DNA of 64,000 nucleotides, taken from Streptomyces sp. SID13031 (GTDB lineage Bacteria; Actinomycetota; Actinomycetes; Propionibacteriales; Kribbellaceae). The DNA is taken from assembly GCF_010548305.1 (NCBI RefSeq), contig NZ_JAAGLV010000001.1, positions 310,001 through 374,000 of the forward strand. Direction: 5' to 3'. Positions 26,475 to 34,813 of the stretch are shown here, one piece after another. Under the pieces are notes generated by a model. That model had not been told where the DNA came from and did no database searches. It saw only the letters and a program-made list of their open reading frames with translations. Positions within the stretch are counted from its first letter, which is position 1; the number at the start of each line of letters is the position of its first letter. The position numbers and the translations under genes are program-made.

Positions 26475-27501
26475 CCGGAGACCAGGGCGGCAGGGCGGGG
26501 AAGGCGTGAATTGGTCTGACAGTCGACTCCGTAAGCGGCTGGTGCGGGGGATCGTAGTTGTCCTCACGCTGGCGGGGGTCTGGGTCGCGCTACCGGGAAT
26601 GCACGGTCGCGGGAGCGGCCCTCCACCGGCTGATGGCTACTGGCAGACCCTGCCCACCGCCTCCTGGTCGAAGCTGCCCGGCGACGCCGCGTGTGCGGCG
26701 AAGGTCCATCGGTCGGAGTGGGAGCCCCGGCCAGGCAACCAGGAGCCGAACCAGACGATGCCTCCCGAGCTGGCGGTCCACGCCTCGCTGGCGGCCCGGC
26801 CGCATGACCCGCGGGCCGAGGCCTACGACTCGCAGTGGGACAAGTGGTTGCTCCCCAGGGTGACGGGGCATCACACCGGCACGACCGACGAGAACATCCA
26901 GTGGGCAGCCTGCAAGTGGGGCCTGGCCGACAATCTGGTGCGTGCGGTCGCCAACGCCGAGTCGACCTGGTACCAGAAGGATCTCTATCCGACCGGCGCG
27001 TGTGTGGAGAAGCGTGGCTGCGGTGACCTGTTCCCGAAAGCGACTCCCGCCTCCAAGGAGTTCTGCAACGGCCTGAAGATCCATGGCTACGACTACCAGC
27101 GCGACTACGGCACCGACCGGTGCCCGAAGACGTTCTCGATCATCGGCGTGATGTCGTACCAGGATCCGGCCTGGGGAGAGGTGCCCGAGAACCAGAACGG
27201 CACCTTTCCCTTCAACCGGGACTCGACCGCTTTCGCCCTCGACTACTACGGCGCCTTCATGCGCGGCTGCCTCGAGGGCTGGGCCTGGTGGCTCAGCGGC
27301 AAGGACGTCGCGGCAGCCGGCACCGAGCGACTGGACGGCTGCATCGGTGCCTGGTACGCCGGAGCGTGGCGCACCAAGCCGGCCCAGGACTACGTCGTGA
27401 CGGTGAAGAAGTTCATGGCGGAGCGGCCCTGGCTCGACCGGGCCTGGGCCTCGCCCTCACCCTTCTGCAGCTGGCTCCGGCACTGTCCCGGTGAGGGCTG
27501 A
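26461..27501 (+). CDS. Membrane-anchored lysozyme-like protein
   Basis: A 346-aa protein with a cytoplasmic start and one hydrophobic segment (RGIVVVLTLAGVWVALPG), then an extracellular domain. The stretch ACKWGLADNLVRAVANAEST resembles the helix with catalytic Glu of lytic-transglycosylase/lysozyme folds. Several cysteines (KRGCGDLF, DRCPKTF, MRGCLEGW) suggest disulfides. In this operon it may trim the polymer or the cell wall during export. The ATG at 26461 overlaps the previous gene by 14 bases; GTG at 26506 has a better ribosome site and is a real alternative. The enzyme class is inferred. Confidence 0.6.
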   Translation: MSGTDRRPGRQGGEGVNWSDSRLRKRLVRGIVVVLTLAGVWVALPGMHGRGSGPPPADGYWQTLPTASWSKLPGDAACAAKVHRSEWEPRPGNQEPNQTMPPELAVHASLAARPHDPRAEAYDSQWDKWLLPRVTGHHTGTTDENIQWAACKWGLADNLVRAVANAESTWYQKDLYPTGACVEKRGCGDLFPKATPASKEFCNGLKIHGYDYQRDYGTDRCPKTFSIIGVMSYQDPAWGEVPENQNGTFPFNRDSTAFALDYYGAFMRGCLEGWAWWLSGKDVAAAGTERLDGCIGAWYAGAWRTKPAQDYVVTVKKFMAERPWLDRAWASPSPFCSWLRHCPGEG

Positions 27502-28668
27502 ACCCTCGCCGCCGATGGCCTTCAGGTAGACGGGCGTCTGCCGCTCCCAGGCCAGCTGCTCGGTGATCAGACGCCGGCCGGTGTCACCCAGCTGCTTGCG
27601 CGTGGTCGGGTCGTCCAGTAGTTCGGCCACCTTCGTGGCGATCTCCGCGACGTCGCCCACCGTGGTGAAGACACCGGCGCCGTCGGCCAGCCGCCGGCTC
27701 TCCTGCAGGTCGAAGCAGACCACCGGCAGGCCCTGGGCCATGTACTCCATCACTTTCACCGGTGAGACCTCCACCTGCAGGCTGGTGTCGATGCCGATGT
27801 CGGCGGTGGCGAGGTAGCTGAACAGCTCGCTCTCCGGAATCCAGCCGGGGAACGACACCCAGCGTTCCAGCCCGAGTTCGCGGGTCAGGGCGATGTGCTC
27901 GTCGAGGCACTCCCCGTCGCCGAGCAAGACGAAGCCGCAGTCCTCGCGGCCGAGCTCGTGAATCAGGTGGTTGGCAGCCTGGACGACGAGCTCGACCCGG
28001 TCCTGCCGGCCCATCTTCCCGGCCCAGCAGACCAGGTAGCGGTGGTCGCCGTGCAGACTCGGCTCGGCGACCGCGTTCGCAGTACGGGCGAGGACCGGGC
28101 CGTTGTAGACCAGGGAGACCTGGTCCGGGTCGGCGCCGGCTCCGACGAGGCGGTCCTTGAGATAGGAGTTCACCGTGATGCTGTGGTGGGCCACCCGCCG
28201 GGAGCGGCGCTCGAGCCAGTGCAGCACCTTGAACATGAGCTTGGGCGGTTCGTCGTACCGGTCGCGGAGCAGTTCTGGCATCAGATCCCGCTGATCCACC
28301 ACGATCCGGGTGCCGACCCAGCGCAGTACCCAGGCCAGCGGGAAGTAGATGTCCGGCGGCTGGCAGAGCTGCAGTACGTCGATCCGCCCCCGCAGTCGCA
28401 GCCGGGTCAGGTACCAGGTGGCCCAGGCGAACGAGATCCCGTACTCGCCGACATAGCCGACCGCGCTGGTGGGCTGGGCCGGTGGCTTGTACTCGTACAG
28501 GGTCAGCCCCGGCACTTCGCGGTACTTGGCGTTGCCGTCGTCGCGCATGGTGATCACCGAGACGCGGGCGCCGGCAGTGAGCAGATCGTCGACCTGTTTG
28601 CGCAACCTGGTGTCCACACAGAGTGGAACGTTCTCCACGATGACGGCGACGTGCAACGGCTTCGGCAT
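27457..28668 (-). CDS. GT4-family glycosyltransferase
   Basis: A 403-aa cytoplasmic GT-B glycosyltransferase. The N-terminal domain begins KPLHVAVIVENVPLCVDTRL and the C-terminal donor domain has CWAGKMGRQDRVE, LGLERWVSFPGWIP and the E-x7-E-type region VEVSPVKVMEYMAQGLPVV. It probably adds a sugar to the lipid-linked unit made by the facing operon. The ATG at 28668 has GGGGGAAG just upstream. Its last 45 bases overlap the 3' end of the lysozyme-like gene on the other strand. Confidence 0.88.
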   Translation of the reverse strand: MPKPLHVAVIVENVPLCVDTRLRKQVDDLLTAGARVSVITMRDDGNAKYREVPGLTLYEYKPPAQPTSAVGYVGEYGISFAWATWYLTRLRLRGRIDVLQLCQPPDIYFPLAWVLRWVGTRIVVDQRDLMPELLRDRYDEPPKLMFKVLHWLERRSRRVAHHSITVNSYLKDRLVGAGADPDQVSLVYNGPVLARTANAVAEPSLHGDHRYLVCWAGKMGRQDRVELVVQAANHLIHELGREDCGFVLLGDGECLDEHIALTRELGLERWVSFPGWIPESELFSYLATADIGIDTSLQVEVSPVKVMEYMAQGLPVVCFDLQESRRLADGAGVFTTVGDVAEIATKVAELLDDPTTRKQLGDTGRRLITEQLAWERQTPVYLKAIGGEGSALTGTVPEPAAEG

Positions 28669-28874
28669 ACTTCCCCCTACCCCCTGAACGGACTCCCCCC
28701 GGAGCTTCGGCCAGTATTCCCTATCCGGTGACGGAGCGCACTGGTTCGGTGCCGGGTCGCTGAGGCGGCAGCGAGGGTGTCCCTGTGGCCGGGACTGTGC
28801 TACCCGCGCGATAAGGTCCCTGAGGTACCCGGGGTCTCGGGACGGGGCAGACGAACGGAAGGTGGATCGTAACC

Positions 28875-29297
28875 ATGAGCGTCGGTGAAGTCGCGGGGCT
28901 GATAGCGGCCTGCGCACTGCTCATCCTGGTAGGCCTGCTGGCCTATCCGATCCTGAAGCTCGGCAAGGTGTTCGACGAGACCCGGATCATGGTCAAGGGT
29001 GTCGCCGACTCCAGTGTGCCGCTGCTCGGCGAGGTGACCAACACGGTCGCGACGACGAACGCGCAGCTGGCGAAGGTCGACACGATCACCGACAACGCCA
29101 CCACCGTGACAACCAATGCGGCCGCTCTCGCGTCTTTGTTCGCAGCGACCGCCGGCGGGCCGCTGGTCAAGGCGGCGGCCTTCACCTACGGCGTCCGCAA
29201 GGCGCTGGGCGAGAGCCAGCGCCGCGACGTGTCCCGCCGGGTGAAGGACGAGATGAAGGCCGAGCGCAAGGCGAAGAAGCGAGGTGACGTGCGATGA
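28875..29297 (+). CDS. DUF948-family membrane protein
   Basis: A 140-aa protein with one N-terminal transmembrane helix (VAGLIAACALLILVGLLAYP) and a cytoplasmic, partly coiled-coil region ending in a highly basic tail (DEMKAERKAKKRGDVR). DUF948 proteins are small and of unknown function. In actinobacteria they commonly precede alaS together with the next small gene, as here. It overlaps the next gene by 4 bases. The ribosome site GGAAGG lies about 12 bases upstream. Confidence 0.8.
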   Translation: MSVGEVAGLIAACALLILVGLLAYPILKLGKVFDETRIMVKGVADSSVPLLGEVTNTVATTNAQLAKVDTITDNATTVTTNAAALASLFAATAGGPLVKAAAFTYGVRKALGESQRRDVSRRVKDEMKAERKAKKRGDVR

Positions 29298-29548
29298 AGC
29301 GGATCCTGTGGCTGATCGTCGGCATCCTGGTCGGCGTCTACGCGGTGACCCGGCTGAAGAAGCGGGCCCAGCAGCTCGCGCCGGACAGCCTGCAGCAGTC
29401 GGCGGAGAAGGTGGCCAGCGCGATCCGGCACTTCGGCGACGAGGTACGGGCCGGAATGGCCGAGCGGGAGACCGAGCTGCGCGACGCACTCGGGATCGAT
29501 ACAGCAGCTGACCAGAACGATTCAACACAGCGTGAGGACTACCGGTAA
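29294..29548 (+). CDS. Small membrane protein of the alaS leader pair (DUF6167-like)
   Basis: An 84-aa protein with one N-terminal hydrophobic helix (RILWLIVGILVGVYAV) followed by a charged amphipathic region. It begins with an ATGA overlap with the DUF948 gene and ends 5 bases before alaS, so the three are one transcription unit. Function is unknown; the arrangement is conserved in related actinobacteria. Confidence 0.75.
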   Translation: MKRILWLIVGILVGVYAVTRLKKRAQQLAPDSLQQSAEKVASAIRHFGDEVRAGMAERETELRDALGIDTAADQNDSTQREDYR

Positions 29549-29553
29549 CACCC

Positions 29554-32223
29554 ATGGATACCAGTGAAGTTCGCCGGCGGTTCCTGAACTACTTCGAAGA
29601 GCGCGACCACACGGTGGTGCCGAGCGCACCGCTGCCGTCGCCGGACCCGAACCTGCTGTTCAACGTGGCCGGGATGGCCCAGTTCGTGCCGTACTTCGTC
29701 GGCCAGCAGACCCCGCCGTACCCGCGCGCCACCAGCGTGCAGAAGTGCGTCCGGACCCTCGATATCGAGGAGGTCGGCAAGACCACCCGGCACGGCACGT
29801 TCTTCCAGATGAACGGCAACTTCTCCTTCGGCGACTACTTCAAGGAACAAGCCGTCCAGTACGCCTGGGAACTCGTCACCAAGCCGCAGAGCGAAGGCGG
29901 CTACGGTTTCGACGAGTCGGTCCTGTACGCCTCGGTGTACTACGAGGACGACGAGGCGATCGACATCTGGAAGCGGGTCGCCGGGCTGCCCGACGACCGG
30001 ATCGTCCGGCTCGGGATGAAGGACAACTTCTGGTCGATGGGCATCCCGGGTCCGTGCGGCCCGTGCTCGGAGATCCTGATCGACCGCGGCCCGGAGTTCG
30101 GCGCGGACCGGGACTGGGAGGCGGGCGACCGCTACCTGGAGTTCTGGAACCTGGTCTTCATGCAGAACGTCCGCGGTGAGGGTGGCGGCAAGGAGGGCTA
30201 CCCGATCATCGGCGAGCTGCCGAAGAAGAACATCGACACCGGTCTGGGCCTCGAGCGGGTCGCGTACCTGCTGCAGGGCGTCGACAACATGTACGAGATC
30301 GACGAGATCTTCCCGGTGATCGAGAAGGCCTCCGAGCTGAGCGGCCGCAAGTACGGCGCGGACCACGTCGACGACGTCCGCTTCCGGGTGATCGCGGACC
30401 ACGTCCGCAGCGCGCTGATGCTGATCGGCGACGGCGTCACCCCGGGTAACGAGCAGGGCGGCTATGTACTACGCCGCCTGCTGCGGCGCTCGATCCGGTC
30501 GATGCGCCTGCTCGGCTACGAGGACCCGAGCCTGGTCGAGCTGCTGCCGACCAGCCTGGAGCAGATGAAGAAGTCGTACCCCGAACTGGAGGCCGACTTC
30601 CCTCGGATCAGCCAGATCGCGTACGCCGAGGAGGAGGCCTTCCGGCGGACCCTCACGGCCGGTACGAGCATCTTCGACCTCGCGGTGAAGAACCTGAAGG
30701 CCGACGGCGGCGCGCAACTGGCCGGAAACCAGGCTTTCCAACTGCACGACACGTATGGCTTCCCGATCGACCTGACCGTCGAGATGGCCGCCGAGCAGGG
30801 CCTGCAGGTGGACACCGACGGCTTCCGCTCGCTGATGAAGGAACAGCGCGAGCGGGCCAAGGCCGACGCGCGGGCCAAGAAGTCCGGCCACGCTGACACC
30901 TCGGGCTACCGTGAGCTGCGCGAGAAGGGCGTCACCGAGTTCACCGGGTACGACGAGCTGGCGACCGACTCGCAGGTTCGTGGGCTGCTGCGTGAAGGCG
31001 TGGTGGCCGGTTCGGCCGAGCAGGGCGAGACCGTCGAGGTCGTGCTCGAGAAGACGCCGTTCTACGCGGAGTCCGGCGGCCAGATCGCCGACGAGGGGCT
31101 GATCGTCGGCGACGGCGTCAAGCTGAAGGTGCTCGACGTCCAGCGCCCGGTCAAGGGTCTGATCGTGCACCGCGTCGAGGTGGTCGAGGGTGTCCTCCAG
31201 CCCGGCCAGGACGTGCACGCACAGGTGGACAAGGAGTGGCGCATCTCGGCCTGCCAGGCCCACTCGGGCACGCATGTCGTCCACGCCGCCCTGCGCCAGG
31301 TGCTCGGGCCGACCGCGTTGCAGAGCGGTTCGTACAACAAGCCGGGGTATCTGCGGCTCGACTTCGCGTGGTCGTCGGGGCTGGACCAGGCGACCCGGAG
31401 TGAGATCGAGGAAGTAGCGAACCTTGCCGTCCGGCAGGACCTGCCGGTCTCCGCGCAGTACATGTCGCTGCCCGAGGCCCGGGAGTGGGGTGCGCTGGCG
31501 CTGTTCGGCGAGACCTACGACGACTCCGTCCGCGTGGTGGAGATCGGCGGGCCCTGGTCTCGTGAGCTCTGTGGTGGCACGCACGTGAAGCACTCGTCGC
31601 AGGTCGGTGCGCTGACCGTGACGAGTGAGGCGTCGGTCGGTGCGGGGGTTCGCCGGCTCGAGGCGTTCGTCGGGATGGAGGCGCTGCACTACCTGGGTCG
31701 TGAGCGGGCGCTGGTGCGGCTGCTCTCGGAGAACCTGAAGACGCGTCCGGAGGAGCTGCCCGCGAAGGTGGCCGACCTGTCCGAGCGGCTGCGGGCCGCG
31801 GAGAAGGAGCTGGAGAAGATCCACGCCGGTCAGGTGCTGGCGGCCGGAGCCGAGCTGGCGAAGGCGCCCAAGGACGTCTTCGGTGTCGCCTACGTCGGTC
31901 ACCGCGCCCCTGACGGCGTGAACGGCGGCGACCTGCGCAAGCTGGCCCTCGACGTCCGCGGCCGGATGCCGGCCGGCAAGCCGGCGGTGGTCGCTGTACT
32001 GAGCGTCAACGACGGCAAGCCCGGCGTAGTCATCGCCGTGAACGACATCGCCCGCGAGTGGCGCCTCAAGGCGGGCGACCTGGTCCGCACGGCCGCGGAG
32101 CAGCTCGGCGGCCGGGGCGGCGGCAAGGACGACGTGGCCCAAGGCGGCGGCACCGACCCCGCAGGCACCGAAAAGGCCCTGAGCGCCGTAGAACACGCCA
32201 TCGGCCAACTGGTCACCGGCTGA
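29554..32223 (+). CDS. alaS: Alanyl-tRNA synthetase
   Basis: An 889-aa class II synthetase charging tRNA-Ala. The aminoacylation domain (about 1-450) has RTLDIEEVGKTTRHGTFFQM and GLGLERVAYLLQG. The editing domain, which clears mischarged Ser/Gly, carries the zinc ligands HSGTHVVHA and CGGTHVKH. The C-terminal DHHA1-type domain ends with GGRGGGKDDVAQGGG. Length is normal. The ATG at 29554 has no strong ribosome site, so translation probably depends on coupling with the small gene 5 bases upstream. A perfect hairpin follows the stop. Confidence 0.98.
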   Translation: MDTSEVRRRFLNYFEERDHTVVPSAPLPSPDPNLLFNVAGMAQFVPYFVGQQTPPYPRATSVQKCVRTLDIEEVGKTTRHGTFFQMNGNFSFGDYFKEQAVQYAWELVTKPQSEGGYGFDESVLYASVYYEDDEAIDIWKRVAGLPDDRIVRLGMKDNFWSMGIPGPCGPCSEILIDRGPEFGADRDWEAGDRYLEFWNLVFMQNVRGEGGGKEGYPIIGELPKKNIDTGLGLERVAYLLQGVDNMYEIDEIFPVIEKASELSGRKYGADHVDDVRFRVIADHVRSALMLIGDGVTPGNEQGGYVLRRLLRRSIRSMRLLGYEDPSLVELLPTSLEQMKKSYPELEADFPRISQIAYAEEEAFRRTLTAGTSIFDLAVKNLKADGGAQLAGNQAFQLHDTYGFPIDLTVEMAAEQGLQVDTDGFRSLMKEQRERAKADARAKKSGHADTSGYRELREKGVTEFTGYDELATDSQVRGLLREGVVAGSAEQGETVEVVLEKTPFYAESGGQIADEGLIVGDGVKLKVLDVQRPVKGLIVHRVEVVEGVLQPGQDVHAQVDKEWRISACQAHSGTHVVHAALRQVLGPTALQSGSYNKPGYLRLDFAWSSGLDQATRSEIEEVANLAVRQDLPVSAQYMSLPEAREWGALALFGETYDDSVRVVEIGGPWSRELCGGTHVKHSSQVGALTVTSEASVGAGVRRLEAFVGMEALHYLGRERALVRLLSENLKTRPEELPAKVADLSERLRAAEKELEKIHAGQVLAAGAELAKAPKDVFGVAYVGHRAPDGVNGGDLRKLALDVRGRMPAGKPAVVAVLSVNDGKPGVVIAVNDIAREWRLKAGDLVRTAAEQLGGRGGGKDDVAQGGGTDPAGTEKALSAVEHAIGQLVTG

Positions 32224-32247
32224 CCATGAGTCCCCGCCTTCGTCTCC

Positions 32248-32280
32248 CGCACTCCACGCGGCGCAGCCGCGTGGAGTGCG
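32248..32280 (+). terminator. Perfect 15-bp hairpin after alaS
   Basis: CGCACTCCACGCGGC at 32248-32262 and GCCGCGTGGAGTGCG at 32266-32280 pair perfectly around a 3-nt loop, 25 bases after the alaS stop and 20 bases before the ruvX start. It may terminate or attenuate read-through into ruvX. Confidence 0.75.
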
Positions 32281-32299
32281 CCTGTGGTGGGGCACACTA

Positions 32300-32758
32300 G
32301 TGCGCCGGGGCGTACGGGTTGCGCTGGACATAGGTGACGCGAGGATCGGTGTGGCCACCTCGGACCCGAGCGGGATTCTTGCGACTCCGGTGGAGACGGT
32401 TCGGGCTGGAGCAGGGGCGCTGGAGCGGATTGTCGGTCTGGTGAGTGAGCTGGAGGCGTTCGAGGTCGTGGTTGGGTTGCCCCGGTCGTTATCAGGTGGG
32501 GAAGGTCCGGCCGCGGTCAAGATCCGGGCGACGACCGGGCAGCTCGCGGTACTGCTGGAGAAAGCTGGTTCGGAGGCGGAGGTACGGCTGGTGGACGAAC
32601 GTTTCACCACGGTGACCGCCGAGCGGATGCTGCGGGAACGGGGTAAGAAGGGCTCCAAGCGGCGGGCCGTGGTCGACCAGGCCGCGGCGGTCGTGATTCT
32701 GCAACACGCGCTCGACTTCGAGCGTGAGACCGGCAACCCACCCGGGAGGCCCCTGTGA
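32300..32758 (+). CDS. ruvX: Holliday-junction-resolvase-like protein RuvX (YqgF)
   Basis: A 152-aa RNase H-fold nuclease. YqgF proteins act on pre-16S rRNA 5' ends and Holliday-like structures. Seen are the first catalytic Asp in VALDIGDARIGVA, the LPRSLSGGEGPAA region and VDERFTTVTAERML, with a last Asp in VVDQAAAVVILQ. Start GTG 32300 is chosen because the domain begins there; a start at 32276 lies inside the alaS hairpin. It overlaps mltG by 4 bases (GTGA). Confidence 0.93.
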   Translation: MRRGVRVALDIGDARIGVATSDPSGILATPVETVRAGAGALERIVGLVSELEAFEVVVGLPRSLSGGEGPAAVKIRATTGQLAVLLEKAGSEAEVRLVDERFTTVTAERMLRERGKKGSKRRAVVDQAAAVVILQHALDFERETGNPPGRPL

Positions 32759-33969
32759 ACGGAACATCGGTGAACGAAGACCTCGACAATCAAAGCGACG
32801 AGCAAACCGACGACTTCAGGGACGACCTCGGCCTGCGCACGGAGAGCCGGGTGGAACGCCGGGCGCACCGGCGCAAGACCCGCGTCCGGCGCGGCTTCGG
32901 CTGCTTCGCCGGCCTGATCTCGCTGCTCGTCGTCGGCGCGCTGGTCGGCGGGCTGATGGTCGGTTTCGGCAAGGGCCGCGACGCGGTGGAGAAGATCTTC
33001 GCCGCGCCCGACTACGAGGGATCCGGCAGCAGCAAGACCGTCACGGTCGAGATCACCTCCGGCCAGAGCTCGCAGTCGATCGCGGACACGCTGGAGAAGA
33101 AGGGCGTGGTGAAGAGCGCCAAGGCGTTCGAGCGGGTCGCCCGCGACGATCCACGGTCGAAGAAGATCCAGGCGAACACCTTCACGCTGAAGACCGAGAT
33201 GTCGGCCAAGGCCGCGCTGGAGCTGATGCTCGACACGGCGAAGTCGGTGCTCGTCACTCGGTTCACGATCCCGCCGGCCCGGACGAAGGCCGAGATCGTC
33301 AACCTGCTGCAGAAGAGCAAGGCGGCCAAGCTGCCGGCCGGCGCCGCGCTGGCCGCGATGAACCGGCCGCAGACGCTCAAGCTGCCGTACTACGCGAAGA
33401 ACAACCCGGAGGGCTTCCTGTTCCCCGGCAGCTACGACATCCCGAAGGAAGCGACCGCGAACACCGTCCTGCGGATGGCGACCGCCGGATTCATCAAGGC
33501 GTCGGCCGAGCTGAAGCTGACGGAGACCGCGAAGCGCAAGAAGATCGACCCGTACCAGGCGGTGATCGTGGCGAGCATCATCGGCGCCGAGACGAACCGG
33601 CCGGAGGACTACGCCAAGGTCGCCCGGGTCATCTACAACCGGCTGCAGCAGGGCCGCAAGCTGCAGATGGACTCCACCATCCACTACATCGTCGGGCGCG
33701 ACGGCAAGATCTTTACCTCCGACGAGCAGCGCAACACGGAGTCGCCGTACAACACCTATCTCAACAAGGGGTTGCCGCCGACGCCGATCAACTCGCCGAC
33801 CAAGGAGACCCTGCGGGCCGCGCTGAACGCGGCTCCGGGTAGCTGGCTGTACTTCACCCTGGTCAACCTCGACACCGGCGAGACCGCTTTCGCGAGCACC
33901 GGGGAGGAGCACCAGAAGAACGTGCAGAAGCTGCAGGCCTGGTGCGCGGCCCACACTGGCAGATGCTGA
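32755..33969 (+). CDS. mltG: Endolytic murein transglycosylase
   Basis: A 404-aa membrane protein that cuts nascent glycan strands and so sets their length. The N-terminal cytoplasmic part is about 50 residues and acidic then basic; one transmembrane helix follows (AGLISLLVVGALVGGLMVGF). The YceG domain has a LysM-like part (VEITSGQSSQSIADTLEKKGVV) and the catalytic region VASIIGAETNRPEDYAKVA, whose conserved Glu is in GAET, then VIYNRLQQGRKLQMDST and PINSPTKETLRAALNAAP. GTG 32755 is coupled to ruvX. Gene order ruvX-mltG-aroE is conserved in actinobacteria. Confidence 0.95.
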   Translation: MNGTSVNEDLDNQSDEQTDDFRDDLGLRTESRVERRAHRRKTRVRRGFGCFAGLISLLVVGALVGGLMVGFGKGRDAVEKIFAAPDYEGSGSSKTVTVEITSGQSSQSIADTLEKKGVVKSAKAFERVARDDPRSKKIQANTFTLKTEMSAKAALELMLDTAKSVLVTRFTIPPARTKAEIVNLLQKSKAAKLPAGAALAAMNRPQTLKLPYYAKNNPEGFLFPGSYDIPKEATANTVLRMATAGFIKASAELKLTETAKRKKIDPYQAVIVASIIGAETNRPEDYAKVARVIYNRLQQGRKLQMDSTIHYIVGRDGKIFTSDEQRNTESPYNTYLNKGLPPTPINSPTKETLRAALNAAPGSWLYFTLVNLDTGETAFASTGEEHQKNVQKLQAWCAAHTGRC

Positions 33970-33988
33970 TCTGGCAGGTGCTGAGCCG

Positions 33989-34813
33989 ATGACCCGCTGT
34001 GCGGTGCTCGGGCAGCCGATCGCGCACTCACTGTCGCCGGCCATGCACCGGGCGGCGTACGCCGAGCTCGGGCTCGACTGGCGGTACGACGCGTTCGAGG
34101 TGGCCGAGGACGAGTTGCGTTCGTTCCTGAGCACGCTGGGTGACGACGTCCGCGGGCTGTCCCTGACGATGCCGTTGAAGCGCGTCGCGCTGGAGCTCGT
34201 CGACGTCGTCGATCCGGTCGCGGAGCTGATCGGCGCGGCGAACACGATGCTGTTCGAGTCCGACGGCTCACGCTCGGCGCACAACACCGACGTACCGGGG
34301 TTGGTGGCGGCCTTTGCGGAGCGGGGGATCACGGGCGCGGACACTGCCGTAGTACTGGGTGGGGGAGCGACTGCGGCTTCGACTCTTGCTGCGCTGCGGG
34401 GGTTGAAGGTCAGCGAGGTGACGCTGGTCGTGCGCGACCTGGCGAAGGCCGAGCGGTTGCTGGATCTCGCGGCCGAGCTGGGCTTCAGGACCTCGGTGAC
34501 CGACTTCGGTCAGGTCGAGCAGATCGGCGGCTTCGACCTGTGCGTCTCGACCCTGCCCGGCGGCGCCGTCGACCAGTGGGCGGAGCACTTCGCCCAGGTG
34601 GCGCCGGTGGTCTTCGACGTGGCCTACCACCCGTGGCCGACGCAGCTGGCGATCGTGGCCCACCGGATCGGTACAGAGCTGTTGAACGGCCTTGATCTCC
34701 TCGTGCATCAGGCGACCCTTCAGGTCGAGATGATGACAGGAAGGCCGCACGCCCCCCTGGCGGCCATGAGAGCCGCTGCACGTGAGGAGTTGGATGAGCG
34801 TGACCCGAGTTGA
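33989..34813 (+). CDS. aroE: Shikimate dehydrogenase
   Basis: A 274-aa NADP(H)-dependent enzyme reducing 3-dehydroshikimate to shikimate. The substrate domain begins CAVLGQPIAHSLSPAMHRAA with the SLSPxxHN-like motif. The catalytic lysine is in SLTMPLKRVAL and the aspartate in RSAHNTDVPGLV. The nucleotide-binding loop is VVLGGGATAAS. It lies 19 bases after mltG, and its end overlaps the next gene by 20 bases. The rest of the pathway (aroC, K, B, Q) is further along the window. Confidence 0.95.
   Translation: MTRCAVLGQPIAHSLSPAMHRAAYAELGLDWRYDAFEVAEDELRSFLSTLGDDVRGLSLTMPLKRVALELVDVVDPVAELIGAANTMLFESDGSRSAHNTDVPGLVAAFAERGITGADTAVVLGGGATAASTLAALRGLKVSEVTLVVRDLAKAERLLDLAAELGFRTSVTDFGQVEQIGGFDLCVSTLPGGAVDQWAEHFAQVAPVVFDVAYHPWPTQLAIVAHRIGTELLNGLDLLVHQATLQVEMMTGRPHAPLAAMRAAAREELDERDPS

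Noticed and set aside
30469..34344. 1291-codon minus-strand open frame opposite alaS, ruvX and mltG
   Set aside because: It is a GC-driven shadow running across three certain genes and has biased, meaningless composition.
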